Shown piece after piece: positions 18,686 to 27,396 of a stretch of DNA of 64,000 nt; position 1 is the first letter of the stretch; each line of letters begins with the position of its first letter. A program made the translations under genes and the position numbers. Source of the DNA: Rhodanobacteraceae bacterium (GTDB lineage: Bacteria > Pseudomonadota > Gammaproteobacteria > Xanthomonadales > Ahniellaceae); the NCBI GenBank assembly GCA_016708465.1, contig JADJFT010000002.1, positions 1-64,000 on the forward strand. Reading direction: 5' to 3'. The notes below the pieces were generated by a model. The model was not told where the DNA came from, made no database searches, and was given only the letters and a program-made list of their open reading frames with translations.

Positions 18686-21600
18686 ATGATCCGGAAGCGC
18701 CGCGCGCGTAATCCGTTGGGGCTGATGGCCTGTCTGTGCGCCGGCACGGCGACGGCGGTGGTGACGAACCGTATGCGCCTCGACACCCTCGATGTCTATC
18801 GCGGCCTGCCGGCCAATTCGGTGCGCGCAGTATTGAGCGATCACGACGGCTTCATCTGGGTCGGAACCCAAGACGGCTTGGCGCGGTACGACGGTGAGCA
18901 TGTCGATTTGTGGCGGCATCGTCGCAAGGACGCTGCATCGTTGTCGGAAAGCAGTGTCGTTGCCCTCGCCGAGGATGACGATGGCCAATTGTATGTCGCC
19001 CATCCAGTCGCCGGCATCAGCGTGATGAACCGCAGTCGCAGCCTGTTGTCGCACTGGCGTGTCGCTAGCCACGGCTTGGCGTCTGACCGCATCACCAGCC
19101 TGCGACGCGCCGGCGATGGCCGAATTTGGGTGCTGTTTCAGAGCGGCGAAGTGCAATGGCTGGATCGCGTCAGTCAACGTGCAGTGACGGTGCCGGAAAT
19201 CAATCTCCGCGATCTCGGCGTGGTGCGCGCCATCGGCGCTGGGCCCGCCGGCGGGTTATGGCTTGCGTCCGAAAAAGGACTGTGGCGCCTCGAAGCCGGA
19301 AAGCCGCAGGTGTTCCGCGACACGCGACTCGGCGCGGCCACCACGAATCAAACCCGCGTGCTGCTCGAAGACAGCTCTGGCGCGCTCTGGGTGGGTGCCA
19401 GTGATGGACTCTGGCGGCTCGCGCACGATGGCCTGCAGCGGATCGAATTGCCATTTGCAACACAGGAAGATGCCGAGCGACCGGAAGTTGAAAGTCTGCT
19501 GCTCGATCAGGTCAACCGCCTCTGGATCGGCACGCGGCGCGGTGCATTCATCTACGACCGTGCCCGTCAGGCAGTGGTCGAACGTCTCGACCACGATCAG
19601 AGTGACCGCCAGAGCCTAGGCAGCAGTCGCGTCACGACGCTGGCGCCTGGGCGCTGATGGCGTCATCTGGATCGGCACCTGGATCGGCGGCCTGTCGTCG
19701 CATGATCCCGGCGCGGCGATGATCCGCAGCTTGCGCCATCAGGACGATGAACCGACGTCGTTACCGGCCGATCCAGTCGTGGCGATCGCACCGGCGGCCG
19801 GACGGCAGTCTGTGGCTGGCGCTGGGCGAATCCCACCGGACTGGTTCAGATCGACCCCGATCACGGCGTGCTGGAACGTTACGTTTATCGCCGTGATGCG
19901 AACACCGGACTAGCCAGTGACTCGCTGCTGAGTTTGGCGCTGGATCGCAATGGCGGGCTTTGGATCGGCAGCGCGGATCGCGGATTGGACCGCCTCAATC
20001 TTGCGACCAAACAGATCCAGCGCTTCGGTTTCGGCGGCGCCGACGACGTGCCCGGACCGACCGTGCGTGCGTTGTTGGTGACACGGACCGGCGCATTGCT
20101 TGTCGGGACGCTCGGCCATGGCCTCGCCGAGCGCTGCGCTGACTGCAGCGCATTCATCCAGCATCGCCACAGTGCGGCGCTTGGCAGCCTGCCGGATGAG
20201 CGCATCACCGCACTGGCCGAATCGGCCAACGGCCGACTTTGGATCGGAACGCGTGGCAGTGGTTTGGTGTTGCGCGAACCCGGCGGCCACTCGTTCGTGC
20301 GTGTGCCGCTGGCGCTTGAGGACGATGCCGGCCTGAGCGTCAGTGACATTGCCGAGGATGGCGATGGGCGACTGTGGCTCGCGACCTATGGCGACGGCGT
20401 CATTCGCGTCGAGCCGCGTGACGATATCGGTTCGCCGTGGCCGGCACGGCGCTTCGACACGACCCGCGGCCTGTCCGCCGATCACGTGTCGGCGCTGGCG
20501 CTGGACGCGGACGGCAACCTGTGGATCGCCACCGCGCGCGGCATCGACCACCTGAACCGCAAGGACTTCAGCATCCGCAGCTTCGGCCTTCGCACCGGCA
20601 CGTTGGCGGGCGGATATTTTTTGGGCGCGATGGCGGCGCTGCCAGACGGCCGTATTGTCGCTGGCGGCATGGGCGGTATGAGCTTGCTCGATCCGAAGGC
20701 GATCGGTGGCCGCCGCAATCCGCCAGATCCACACATCATCGCCTATTCGGTATTCAACGAGACGCTGTTGCCGGTGCCCGGCGGACGCCTGCACTACAAC
20801 GACGACGACAGCGCCGAACTGCATCTCGGACATCGCGACGAGATGCTCGGCATCCGCTTCACCGCACCCGGATTCGGCACCAGCGAGGTACCAAGGTTCG
20901 CCTTCAAGTTGGATGGCTATGATCGTGACTGGATCATTGCCGGCGACAACCAGCGCGGCGCGACCTATACCCGCTTGCCGGCGGGTGACTTCACTGTTCG
21001 TGTGCGTACGCTCGACGACACGGCGCACGCGGTGCAGCCGAGGCCAGTACGCGCATCGTGGTCGCCGCTGCGACCTTGGGCAACACCAATCGCCTTCATT
21101 GCGTATGCCGTGGCGCTGTTGTTGATCGCCTGGATGTTTTGGGCCCGCGTCCGCGCCCGTTCGCAGGAACGCGAGGCAGCGGCAGCAGTGCTGGTTGAAA
21201 AGGAACGTCGTCTCAACGCGGCACTGTGGGGAGCGGTGCGGAGCTGTGGGAGATCGATATTCCGTCACGCATGATTTCCCGTGACTACCGACTTGATGGA
21301 CTATGTATCAACGATCTCCCGGTGAGTACTGCAGTCGCAGAATATGCGGCATACATCCATCCTGATGATCGACCCGGCGTTGGCGAGGCGATGCGACGCA
21401 TGCTCGATGGCGAGAGTGGCACCGTCGACTTCAGCTATCGCATCCAGGACCGCGATGAACGATGGGTTTGGCTACTGACCCGCGGCCGAGCCATCGCCAG
21501 TGACTCAACGGGGCGAGCGCAGTTGTTCGTCGGCACCAACCAGAACATCACCGACCTCAAGCGTGCCGAAGACGAACTGCGCAAACTGACCGAAGATCTG

Positions 21601-22430
21601 GAAGCACGGGTCGAGCGCCGTACCGAAGCACTGAGTCAGGCAAACACGGATTTGCAAGCCTCGCTGACACGCATCCAGGACATGCAACGACAATTGGTTG
21701 AGTCCGAGAAAATGGCGTCGCTGGGCGCGCTCGTCGCCGGCGTCGCGCACGAAATCAACACGCCGATCGGGGTCGCCGTCACCGCTGCGAGTTTCCTGCG
21801 CGAAGAGGTCCGCAGACTGCAGCGCGCACACCGGGAACGAACAATGACCGCGGCCATGCTGGAGCAGGTCGAATCCCAGATCATCCAGGGTGCAGACATG
21901 ATTTTGGCCAACCTTGATCGCGGCATCCAGATCGTGCGCAGTTTCAAGCAGGTCGCGGTCGATACCGCCTCCGAAGCACCGCGCGAGATCGATCTCGCCG
22001 AGTATTTCGACGAGATTCTCACCGCCCTGCACCCGCGTCTGCGCAAGACCCAGCATCAAGTCGAGGTGCGTGTGCCGGAACCAATCCGAATCAATACTTA
22101 CCCGGTCGCGATCTACCAGATCGACCAACCTCGTGATCAATGCGCTGGTGCACGCGTTCGACGGCATCGACCGCGGACGCATCACCTTTGGCGGCACCGA
22201 TCGACGGCGATGACATTCTGATCGACTGCCACGACAACGGTCACGGCATGCGTGCGGATGTCCGCGACCGCATCTTCGAACCCTTCTTCACGACCAAACG
22301 TGGCCAGGGCGGCTCCGGCCTCGGCATCACATCGTCTTCAGTCTGGTGACGCAACTGCTGCGCGGCAGCATCCGCTGCGAATCCGCCCCTGAGCAAGGCG
22401 CACGTTTCGTGATCCGATTCCCACGCATAA
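18686..22430 (+). CDS. Two-component propeller sensor histidine kinase, multiply frameshifted
   Basis: Order of domains: N-terminal hydrophobic segment, a two-component-regulator-type beta-propeller (18.78-20.75 kb; repeats such as GFIWVGTQDGLARYDG and GRLWIGTRGSGLV), a Y_Y_Y domain (FAFKLDGYDRDW), one transmembrane helix (PIAFIAYAVALLLIAWMFWA, about 21.1 kb), a PAS/PAC segment (YRIQDRDERWVWLLTRGR), HisKA with phospho-acceptor His in VAGVAHEINTPIG, and HATPase_c with N box (TNLVINALVHAF), DNGHGM, FEPFFTTK and a GGSGLG box. Shifts occur near 19650, 19820, 21230, 22125, 22200 and 22330. The C-terminus (ARFVIRFP) is not closed by a clean stop; I assume TAA at 22428-22430, while the uncorrected frame runs to 22576. 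About 1245 residues. No receiver domain or response regulator adjoins. Confidence 0.8.
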
Positions 22431-22497
22431 TCCCGAACAGCAACAACAACCGAAGCCTCCGGGAGCGACCGCTCCGGCTCGCAAACATGAAAAAAAC

Positions 22498-22521
22498 AAA
22501 ACCCGCCACGAGGCGGGTTTT
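22498..22521. terminator. Bidirectional intrinsic terminator
   Basis: AAAACCCGCC-ACGA-GGCGGGTTTT: a 10-bp stem whose outer pairs form T-runs in both directions. It sits between the convergent histidine kinase and rpmG, serving both. Confidence 0.85.
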
Positions 22522-22551
22522 GCTGATCGGTCGGGTTGCGGTCGAAACATC

Positions 22552-22568
22552 GCGACCCGTGGGTCTGC
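22552..22568. repeat. Degenerate REP-like palindrome copy
   Basis: GCGACCCGTGGGTCTGC is a near copy of the GCGACCCGTGGGTCGC palindrome found four times at 60.7-60.9 kb. It abuts the rpmG stop codon. One base differs (an inserted T), which may be a read error. Confidence 0.55.
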
Positions 22569-22734
22569 TCACTTGATCTTGGCTTCCTTTGTACGGCACA
22601 TGCTTGCGCACGACCGGGTCGTACTAGCTCATTTCGAGCTTTTCCGGCTTGGTCTTCTTGTTCTTGTCGGTCGTGTAGAAGTGACCGGTGCCAGCCGTCG
22701 AAATCATGCGGATTTTGTCGCGCTTCGATGCCAT
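22569..22734 (-). CDS. rpmG: 50S ribosomal protein L33, with in-frame stop and one-base insertion
   Basis: MASKRDKIRMISTAGTGHFY, then a TDKNKKTKPEKLEMS segment, is unmistakable L33. Codon 37, normally Lys in SKYDP, reads TAG (22624-22626, minus strand). After HVPYK one extra G precedes what should be EAKIK-stop; removing it restores the TGA at 22569-22571 and the expected 54 residues (166 bp instead of 165). Because the rest is perfectly conserved, both lesions are more likely sequence errors than real decay. Forms the usual rpmB-rpmG pair. Confidence 0.9.
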
Positions 22735-22747
22735 GGTTCAGTCCTCC

Positions 22748-22984
22748 TCAAACCTTTTCGCCACGTGCGCGCAGATCTGCGAGCACGGCGTCGATGCCGT
22801 TCTTGTCGATGGTGCGCAGCGCATTGGTCGAGACCTTGAGCTTCACCCAGCGGTTTCCGAAGCGACCCAGAAGCGGCGCTCGTGCAGGTTTCGGCAACCA
22901 GCGGCGACGGGTCTTGTTGTTTGCGTGGGAAACATTGTTTCCGGTAAGCACGCCCTTACCGGTGACTTGGCAAACCTTCGCCAT
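22748..22984 (-). CDS. rpmB: 50S ribosomal protein L28, with compensating indels
   Basis: 78 residues, MAKVCQVTGKGVLTGNNVSH...RARGEKV, the expected L28 length. The middle reads WLPKPARAPLLGRFGNRWVK where L28 normally has WLPNLHERRFWVASENRWVK. Deleting one A from the AAA of CCGAAACCTG and adding one A to GGAAACCGC restores the canonical residues. These two opposite one-base errors in A-runs keep the outer frame intact. Located 13 bases upstream of rpmG in the same operon. Confidence 0.95.
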   Translation of the reverse strand: MAKVCQVTGKGVLTGNNVSHANNKTRRRWLPKPARAPLLGRFGNRWVKLKVSTNALRTIDKNGIDAVLADLRARGEKV

Positions 22985-23177
22985 TGCACACCTCATTTAC
23001 GGCATCACGCCTGTAGCCCAGACGATATCGGCCCCGATGCTGCTGCGCAGTTGCACGGATTCGGGAAAGGTTGGTGTTGCCAAGCGGCCCCGTGCGGCAC
23101 GCCTGCCGGGAACGCCGGCACCAAAGGGGGCGCGCTTTATACCGGAGCGGGCTGCCAAAGGCAAGTCGGACAAGGGT

Positions 23178-23573
23178 TTAGCGTTCGACAGCCGCCGAAT
23201 GCTGGCGCAGCAAGGCTGCGAAACGGTCCTGGTCGATGTCGCCGGCGGCCACTTGCAGCATGGTCAGCACGGCGGCTGCATCGCCACCTCGGTAAGTGTG
23301 GCCATGCAGGCGCAGGAACAGACGCGCCAGCACCCAGGCCGTGCGCTTGTTGCCATCGATGAATGGGTGGTTGCGGGCCACGCCGAAGGCATAAGCCGCG
23401 GCCAGATCGAAAACGTCCGGCTCGCCGTAGGCCGCGATCTGCTGCGGTTTCGCCAGCACCGACGCGAGCAGACCTGCGTCACGGATGCCGGAACCGCCGC
23501 CGTGCTGGGCCAGTTGTTCGTCATGAATGGCGAGCGCGATGGCTTCGCCGATCCAGCGGAAACTCGCGCTCAT
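23178..23573 (-). CDS. Doc-type (Fic family) toxin
   Basis: 131 residues with the core motif HPFIDGNKRTAW (Doc/Fic HPFxDGNKR). Doc family toxins phosphorylate EF-Tu and halt translation, whereas most Fic proteins AMPylate; the Doc length and antitoxin context favour Doc. The start ATG overlaps the antitoxin stop by four bases (ATGA), the usual coupled toxin-antitoxin layout. The N-terminal MSASFRWIGEAIALAIHDEQ and GGGSGIRDAGLLASVLAKPQ match the family. All core residues present, frame intact. Confidence 0.9.
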   Translation of the reverse strand: MSASFRWIGEAIALAIHDEQLAQHGGGSGIRDAGLLASVLAKPQQIAAYGEPDVFDLAAAYAFGVARNHPFIDGNKRTAWVLARLFLRLHGHTYRGGDAAAVLTMLQVAAGDIDQDRFAALLRQHSAAVER

Positions 23574-23800
23574 TTCGCCAGTTCGCGCAGGATGTTGCGG
23601 TCCTCACGCATGATCTCGCGAGCCAGATCCATTTGTTCCGCGAAATCCTCGTCGTAGGGTTTGAGCGCGATGCCCTCCGGCGTGCGCGTGACGAACAGCT
23701 TGTCGCCCTGCTTCACGTTCAGCAGTTCCAGCAATTCCTTGGGCAGCACCACGCCGCTGGAATTGCCGATGGCGCGGATGGTGAGGGCAGCGATGGCCAT
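23570..23800 (-). CDS. AbrB/MazE-type antitoxin
   Basis: 76 residues: IRAIGNSSGVVLPKELLELL followed by NVKQGDKLFVT, the SpoVT/AbrB swapped-hairpin fold, then a charged tail (YDEDFAEQMDLAREIMREDR) likely to bind and neutralise the toxin. Encoded first and overlapping the Doc gene by four bases. Antitoxins of this type usually bind their own promoter. AbrB-type rather than Phd-type antitoxin with Doc is a recurrent pairing. Confidence 0.85.
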   Translation of the reverse strand: MAIAALTIRAIGNSSGVVLPKELLELLNVKQGDKLFVTRTPEGIALKPYDEDFAEQMDLAREIMREDRNILRELAK

Positions 23801-24011
23801 GGCGGACTCCTGTTATAACTTTCGTGGCCACACGCTAGCACATCGTCTTGCCCACCGCAGCGCCGCTGGTCGAGGTCCCCCGTTCCAATGCACCGAGTTG
23901 CGCCAGCGCTTCGAGACGGTTCGCGCCACACATCTCTGGCTGCGGGGCGCAGGCGGCTGCAGCCTGGTGGCCGGGCATCGGCAACCGCCGCGACCATCGG
24001 GCTGCAGCGCC

Positions 24012-24350
24012 TCAGCCACCGTATTCGGCTTCGGTCGGATCGAACAGCTCGACGGAGATCACTGCGTTCATCGGGATCGGACCATGGACGTGCGGATAGT
24101 CGTCGCCGCTCGTCTCACTCCATTCGTAGCGTAACCATGGTTCCAGCCGGGTTGCGTCGAGCGTGAGTCGCACCAGATCGGTGCGCCCCTGCAGATGGCG
24201 CTGGATCACGCCAGGAATTTGTGTCCGTGTCGCGCAGTGAATGAAGCCCTCGGTGGCCAGCGAGGGCGAGCGGTATTCATCGACGGCCTGTGCGTCTGCC
24301 CAGTCCCGGCGCGCCGCAAAATGGAACAGAATGGACGGCCGTTCGCTCAT
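24012..24350 (-). CDS. DUF952 domain protein
   Basis: 112 residues with family signatures HFAARRDWADAQAVDEYRSP, EGFIHCATRTQIPGV, LVRLTLDATRLEPWLRYE and YPHVHGPIPMNAV. DUF952 proteins have a fold related to ADP-ribosyl-transferase-like small domains, but their function is unestablished. The start overlaps the aroE stop by four bases, so it is translated with aroE. Confidence 0.85.
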   Translation of the reverse strand: MSERPSILFHFAARRDWADAQAVDEYRSPSLATEGFIHCATRTQIPGVIQRHLQGRTDLVRLTLDATRLEPWLRYEWSETSGDDYPHVHGPIPMNAVISVELFDPTEAEYGG

Positions 24351-25213
24351 CCGTGGGATTCGCGGATCAATTGGGCATAGACCGGCTCCGTATCCGGACG
24401 TTCGCCATGCCAGAGTTCAAAGGCTGCAGCCGCCTGTTCGACCAGCATGCCGAGTCCGTCGAGTACGTAGGCACAACCGGCCGTCTTGGCCCACGCCAGA
24501 AAGCCGCTCGCGGCCTGACCATAACTCAGGTCATAGGCCAGCGTGCGTGGGTTCGCGATCGAGAACGGCAAGTCCACGGCGGCGCCCGACTGGCCGGCAC
24601 TGGTGGCATTGATCACGGCATCGAAATCGCCGGCACGGCGCAAGTCGTCCAGATACCAGGTCTGCACGCGCACCGGGTCACCGATCCAGTCGCACAGTTG
24701 ATCGGCACGCTCGGGCGTACGGTTGGTGATCGTGATTTTGCCGACACCGGCATCAAGCAGGGCTGGCAACACCCCTTGCGCCGCGCCACCGGCACCGACC
24801 ATCAGGACACGGCGTCCGCGCAGATCAATACGATGACGCTCGCCAATGTCACGGATCAGTCCTTCGCCGTCGGTGTTGTCGGCGAACCAGTGATCGCCAC
24901 GCCAGACCAGCGTATTCGCGACCTCGAGTCGCTTCGCCCGCGCACTGCACGCCCGCGCAGCGGCGAAGGCCTCGGCCTTGAGCGGCAAAGTGATGTTGGC
25001 GCCAACCCCGCCATCTGCCGCGAAGCGCGCCAGCGCCGCAGCCAGCGTACCGGGTGCGGCATCGATGGCGTCGTAGCGTAACGCGACGGCAAGCTGATGC
25101 GCAAAGGCACGATGGATCAACGGCGACTTCGAATGCCCAACCGGATGCCCGAATATTGCATAGCGGGCAATCGTGACATCGAGGTCGTCGACCAGCTTCG
25201 GCACTTCAAACAT
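24347..25213 (-). CDS. aroE: Shikimate dehydrogenase AroE
   Basis: 288 residues from ATG at 25213, preferred over 25225 because GGAG lies eight bases upstream. Converts 3-dehydroshikimate to shikimate with NADPH in aromatic amino-acid synthesis. The shikimate site is FGHPVGHSKSPLIH (Ser28, Ser30), catalytic Lys79 is in NITLPLK and Asp115 in NTDGEGL. The Rossmann loop is VGAGGAAQG and the NADP-specific NRTPER motif follows. The C-terminal DGLGMLVEQAAAAFELW is canonical. Overlaps the DUF952 gene. Intact. Confidence 0.95.
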   Translation of the reverse strand: MFEVPKLVDDLDVTIARYAIFGHPVGHSKSPLIHRAFAHQLAVALRYDAIDAAPGTLAAALARFAADGGVGANITLPLKAEAFAAARACSARAKRLEVANTLVWRGDHWFADNTDGEGLIRDIGERHRIDLRGRRVLMVGAGGAAQGVLPALLDAGVGKITITNRTPERADQLCDWIGDPVRVQTWYLDDLRRAGDFDAVINATSAGQSGAAVDLPFSIANPRTLAYDLSYGQAASGFLAWAKTAGCAYVLDGLGMLVEQAAAAFELWHGERPDTEPVYAQLIRESHG

Positions 25214-25279
25214 GACTTGCTCCATCCAGATGATGCCCCGAGCATAAACCCGACAGCGTGGACTGCGAAGGCTGGCGTC

Positions 25280-27325
25280 TCATGCGGCCAAGCCATAGCT
25301 ACGCAACAGTGCTGATGGATCGGGCTCGCGGCCACGGAAGGCGACGAAGCTCTCCAGTGCCGGACGCGAGCCGCCAACGGCTAACACTTCTCCGCGAAAG
25401 GATTGACCGGTTGCGGCATTGACGATGCCTTCGGCCTCGAAGCGCGCAAACGCGTCTGCAGACAAGACTTCCGCCCACAAGTAACTGTAATAGCCGGCCG
25501 AATAACCGCCGGAAAAAATGTGCGTGAAACTATTCGCAAAACGCTGCCAATGCGGCGGCTGGATCACCGCGACGCCACGTCTTACCTCGGCCAATACCTC
25601 GTACACACGGGCACCACGAACCGGATCGAATTCAAGGTGCAGCCTGAAATCGAACAGGGCGAATTCGATCTGGCGTACCAAGAATAAGCCGGCCTGAAAG
25701 TGCTTGGCCGCGAGCATGCGCTGAAACAAAGCGTCCGGTAGTGGTTCGCCGCTGCGCCAGTGCCCGGCGATCAGATCCAGCGTCTCGCGATGCCAGCCAA
25801 AGTTCTCCATGAACTGGCTCGGCAATTCGACCGCGTCCCATTCAACACCAGCGATGCCAGACAAGCTCGGGTAGTCGATTTCGGTCAGCAAATGATGCAG
25901 GCCATGCCCGAATTCATGGAACAACGTCAGCACATCATCGTGTGTGAGCAGGCTCGGCAACTCGGCCGTGGGCGGTGCAAAGTTGCAGGTCAGGTAGGCG
26001 ATTGGTCGCTGCAACGCGCCGATGCACTTGCGCGAACGCGCGACATCCATCCACGCGCCACCGCGTTTACCACTGCGTGCAAACAGGTCGAGATAAACGA
26101 CGGCAAATGCCGTGCCGTGCGCATCAATCAAGTCGAAGCAGCGTGCATCCTTATGCCACAAGTCAATCTGCTTGCGCTCGACCAGCCGCACACCGAATAC
26201 GCGCTCGGTCAGTGCAAACAGGCCGGCCATGACGCGTTCAAGTGGGAAGAATGGCTTCAGTTCCTCCTCACTCAATGCGTAACGCTGAATACGCAGTTTT
26301 TCGCTGGCATAGCTCACATCCCAAGGTTCAAGATGGTCGATACCGAAACGCGCGCGGGCGAATTCGGCAAGCTCAGCGATCTCGCGTTCGGCAACCGGTT
26401 TCGCGCGCACCGCCAGATCATTCAGAAACCGCAGTACGCGATTCGGCGTTTCGGCCATCTTGGTCGCCAGCGACTCTTCGGCGGCATTCGCAAAACCAAG
26501 CAACTGCGCAGCTTCGTGGCGGAGCGCAAGCATGCGTTCGATGCGCGGGCCGTTATCAAATTGACCGGCATTCGGGCCTTGATCCGAGGCGCGTGTCTGA
26601 TACGCGGTATAGACCAGCTCGCGCAATCCACGATCGTCGGCATGCATCATCACGGCTTGATAGACCGGTGGCTGCAAGCTGATACGACAGCCTTCCGCCT
26701 TGGCCTCCTGCGCTGCTTGCTGCAGTTGCGCGAGCGCGGATTCAGGCAAGCCACGCAGGCGCGCATCGGTCGTTGGCAAGTCGAGTGTCCATGCTTCGGT
26801 GGCATCGAGGACCGCCTGTTCGAATTCGGTAGATAGTCGCGACAGCTCAGTGGCGATGTCACGGAAGCGTCGCTGCTGGTCGGCAGGCAGGTCGACACCG
26901 GCGAGGCGGAAGTCGATCAAAGCGTCATCGACCAGTTTGCGCGCTGCGACGGGCAGGGCATCGAAGTCCGCACGCATGCGGATCGCACGGACTGCCGCGC
27001 ACAGACCCGCATGCTGGCCGATGTCGGTCGCAAAATCGGTGAGTAGCTCGATCGCGTCGCCGTACACCGCACGCAGTTGCGGCGTGTCGCACACATTGTG
27101 CAAATGCCCGACCGGCGCAAAGCAGCGATTCAGCGCGTCCTCGCAGTTCTCCCAAGCCAGCATCAACGTGTCGAATTGATGCGCCACCGGATCTGCGACC
27201 TGCTCCTCGATGCGCGCACGGTAATCCGCGATACGTGCTTCTACGGCAGGCAACACGTGTTCGGGTCGAATCTCGGAATAGGTGACGAATTCATCGTCGC
27301 GCAACAGCGGGTTGGTCTCGGTCAT
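25280..27325 (-). CDS. prlC: Oligopeptidase A (M3 family metallopeptidase)
   Basis: 681 residues, the normal length for PrlC/OpdA. The zinc motif HEFGH is at residues 470-474, with the third ligand Glu500 in EWDAVELPSQ. The conserved HKDARCFDL and GGAWMD segments and the C-terminal FSGGYSAGYYSYLWAEV substrate-binding loop are all present. A cytoplasmic peptidase that degrades short peptides, including cleaved signal peptides. It reads leftward toward aroE, 66 bases away. The frame is fully intact, unlike the genes of the first 10 kb. Confidence 0.93.
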   Translation of the reverse strand: MTETNPLLRDDEFVTYSEIRPEHVLPAVEARIADYRARIEEQVADPVAHQFDTLMLAWENCEDALNRCFAPVGHLHNVCDTPQLRAVYGDAIELLTDFATDIGQHAGLCAAVRAIRMRADFDALPVAARKLVDDALIDFRLAGVDLPADQQRRFRDIATELSRLSTEFEQAVLDATEAWTLDLPTTDARLRGLPESALAQLQQAAQEAKAEGCRISLQPPVYQAVMMHADDRGLRELVYTAYQTRASDQGPNAGQFDNGPRIERMLALRHEAAQLLGFANAAEESLATKMAETPNRVLRFLNDLAVRAKPVAEREIAELAEFARARFGIDHLEPWDVSYASEKLRIQRYALSEEELKPFFPLERVMAGLFALTERVFGVRLVERKQIDLWHKDARCFDLIDAHGTAFAVVYLDLFARSGKRGGAWMDVARSRKCIGALQRPIAYLTCNFAPPTAELPSLLTHDDVLTLFHEFGHGLHHLLTEIDYPSLSGIAGVEWDAVELPSQFMENFGWHRETLDLIAGHWRSGEPLPDALFQRMLAAKHFQAGLFLVRQIEFALFDFRLHLEFDPVRGARVYEVLAEVRRGVAVIQPPHWQRFANSFTHIFSGGYSAGYYSYLWAEVLSADAFARFEAEGIVNAATGQSFRGEVLAVGGSRPALESFVAFRGREPDPSALLRSYGLAA

Positions 27326-27396
27326 CGGGGCACTCCGTCGAAGCCAAGCACATGGTGGCCGCCCGCGTCATTCGCAAGTTGGCGTAGCATTCGGCC

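Noticed and set aside
19910..21268. 450-codon open frame antisense to the histidine kinase
   Set aside because: Shadow of the propeller and Y_Y_Y coding region; no recognisable domain or plausible start.
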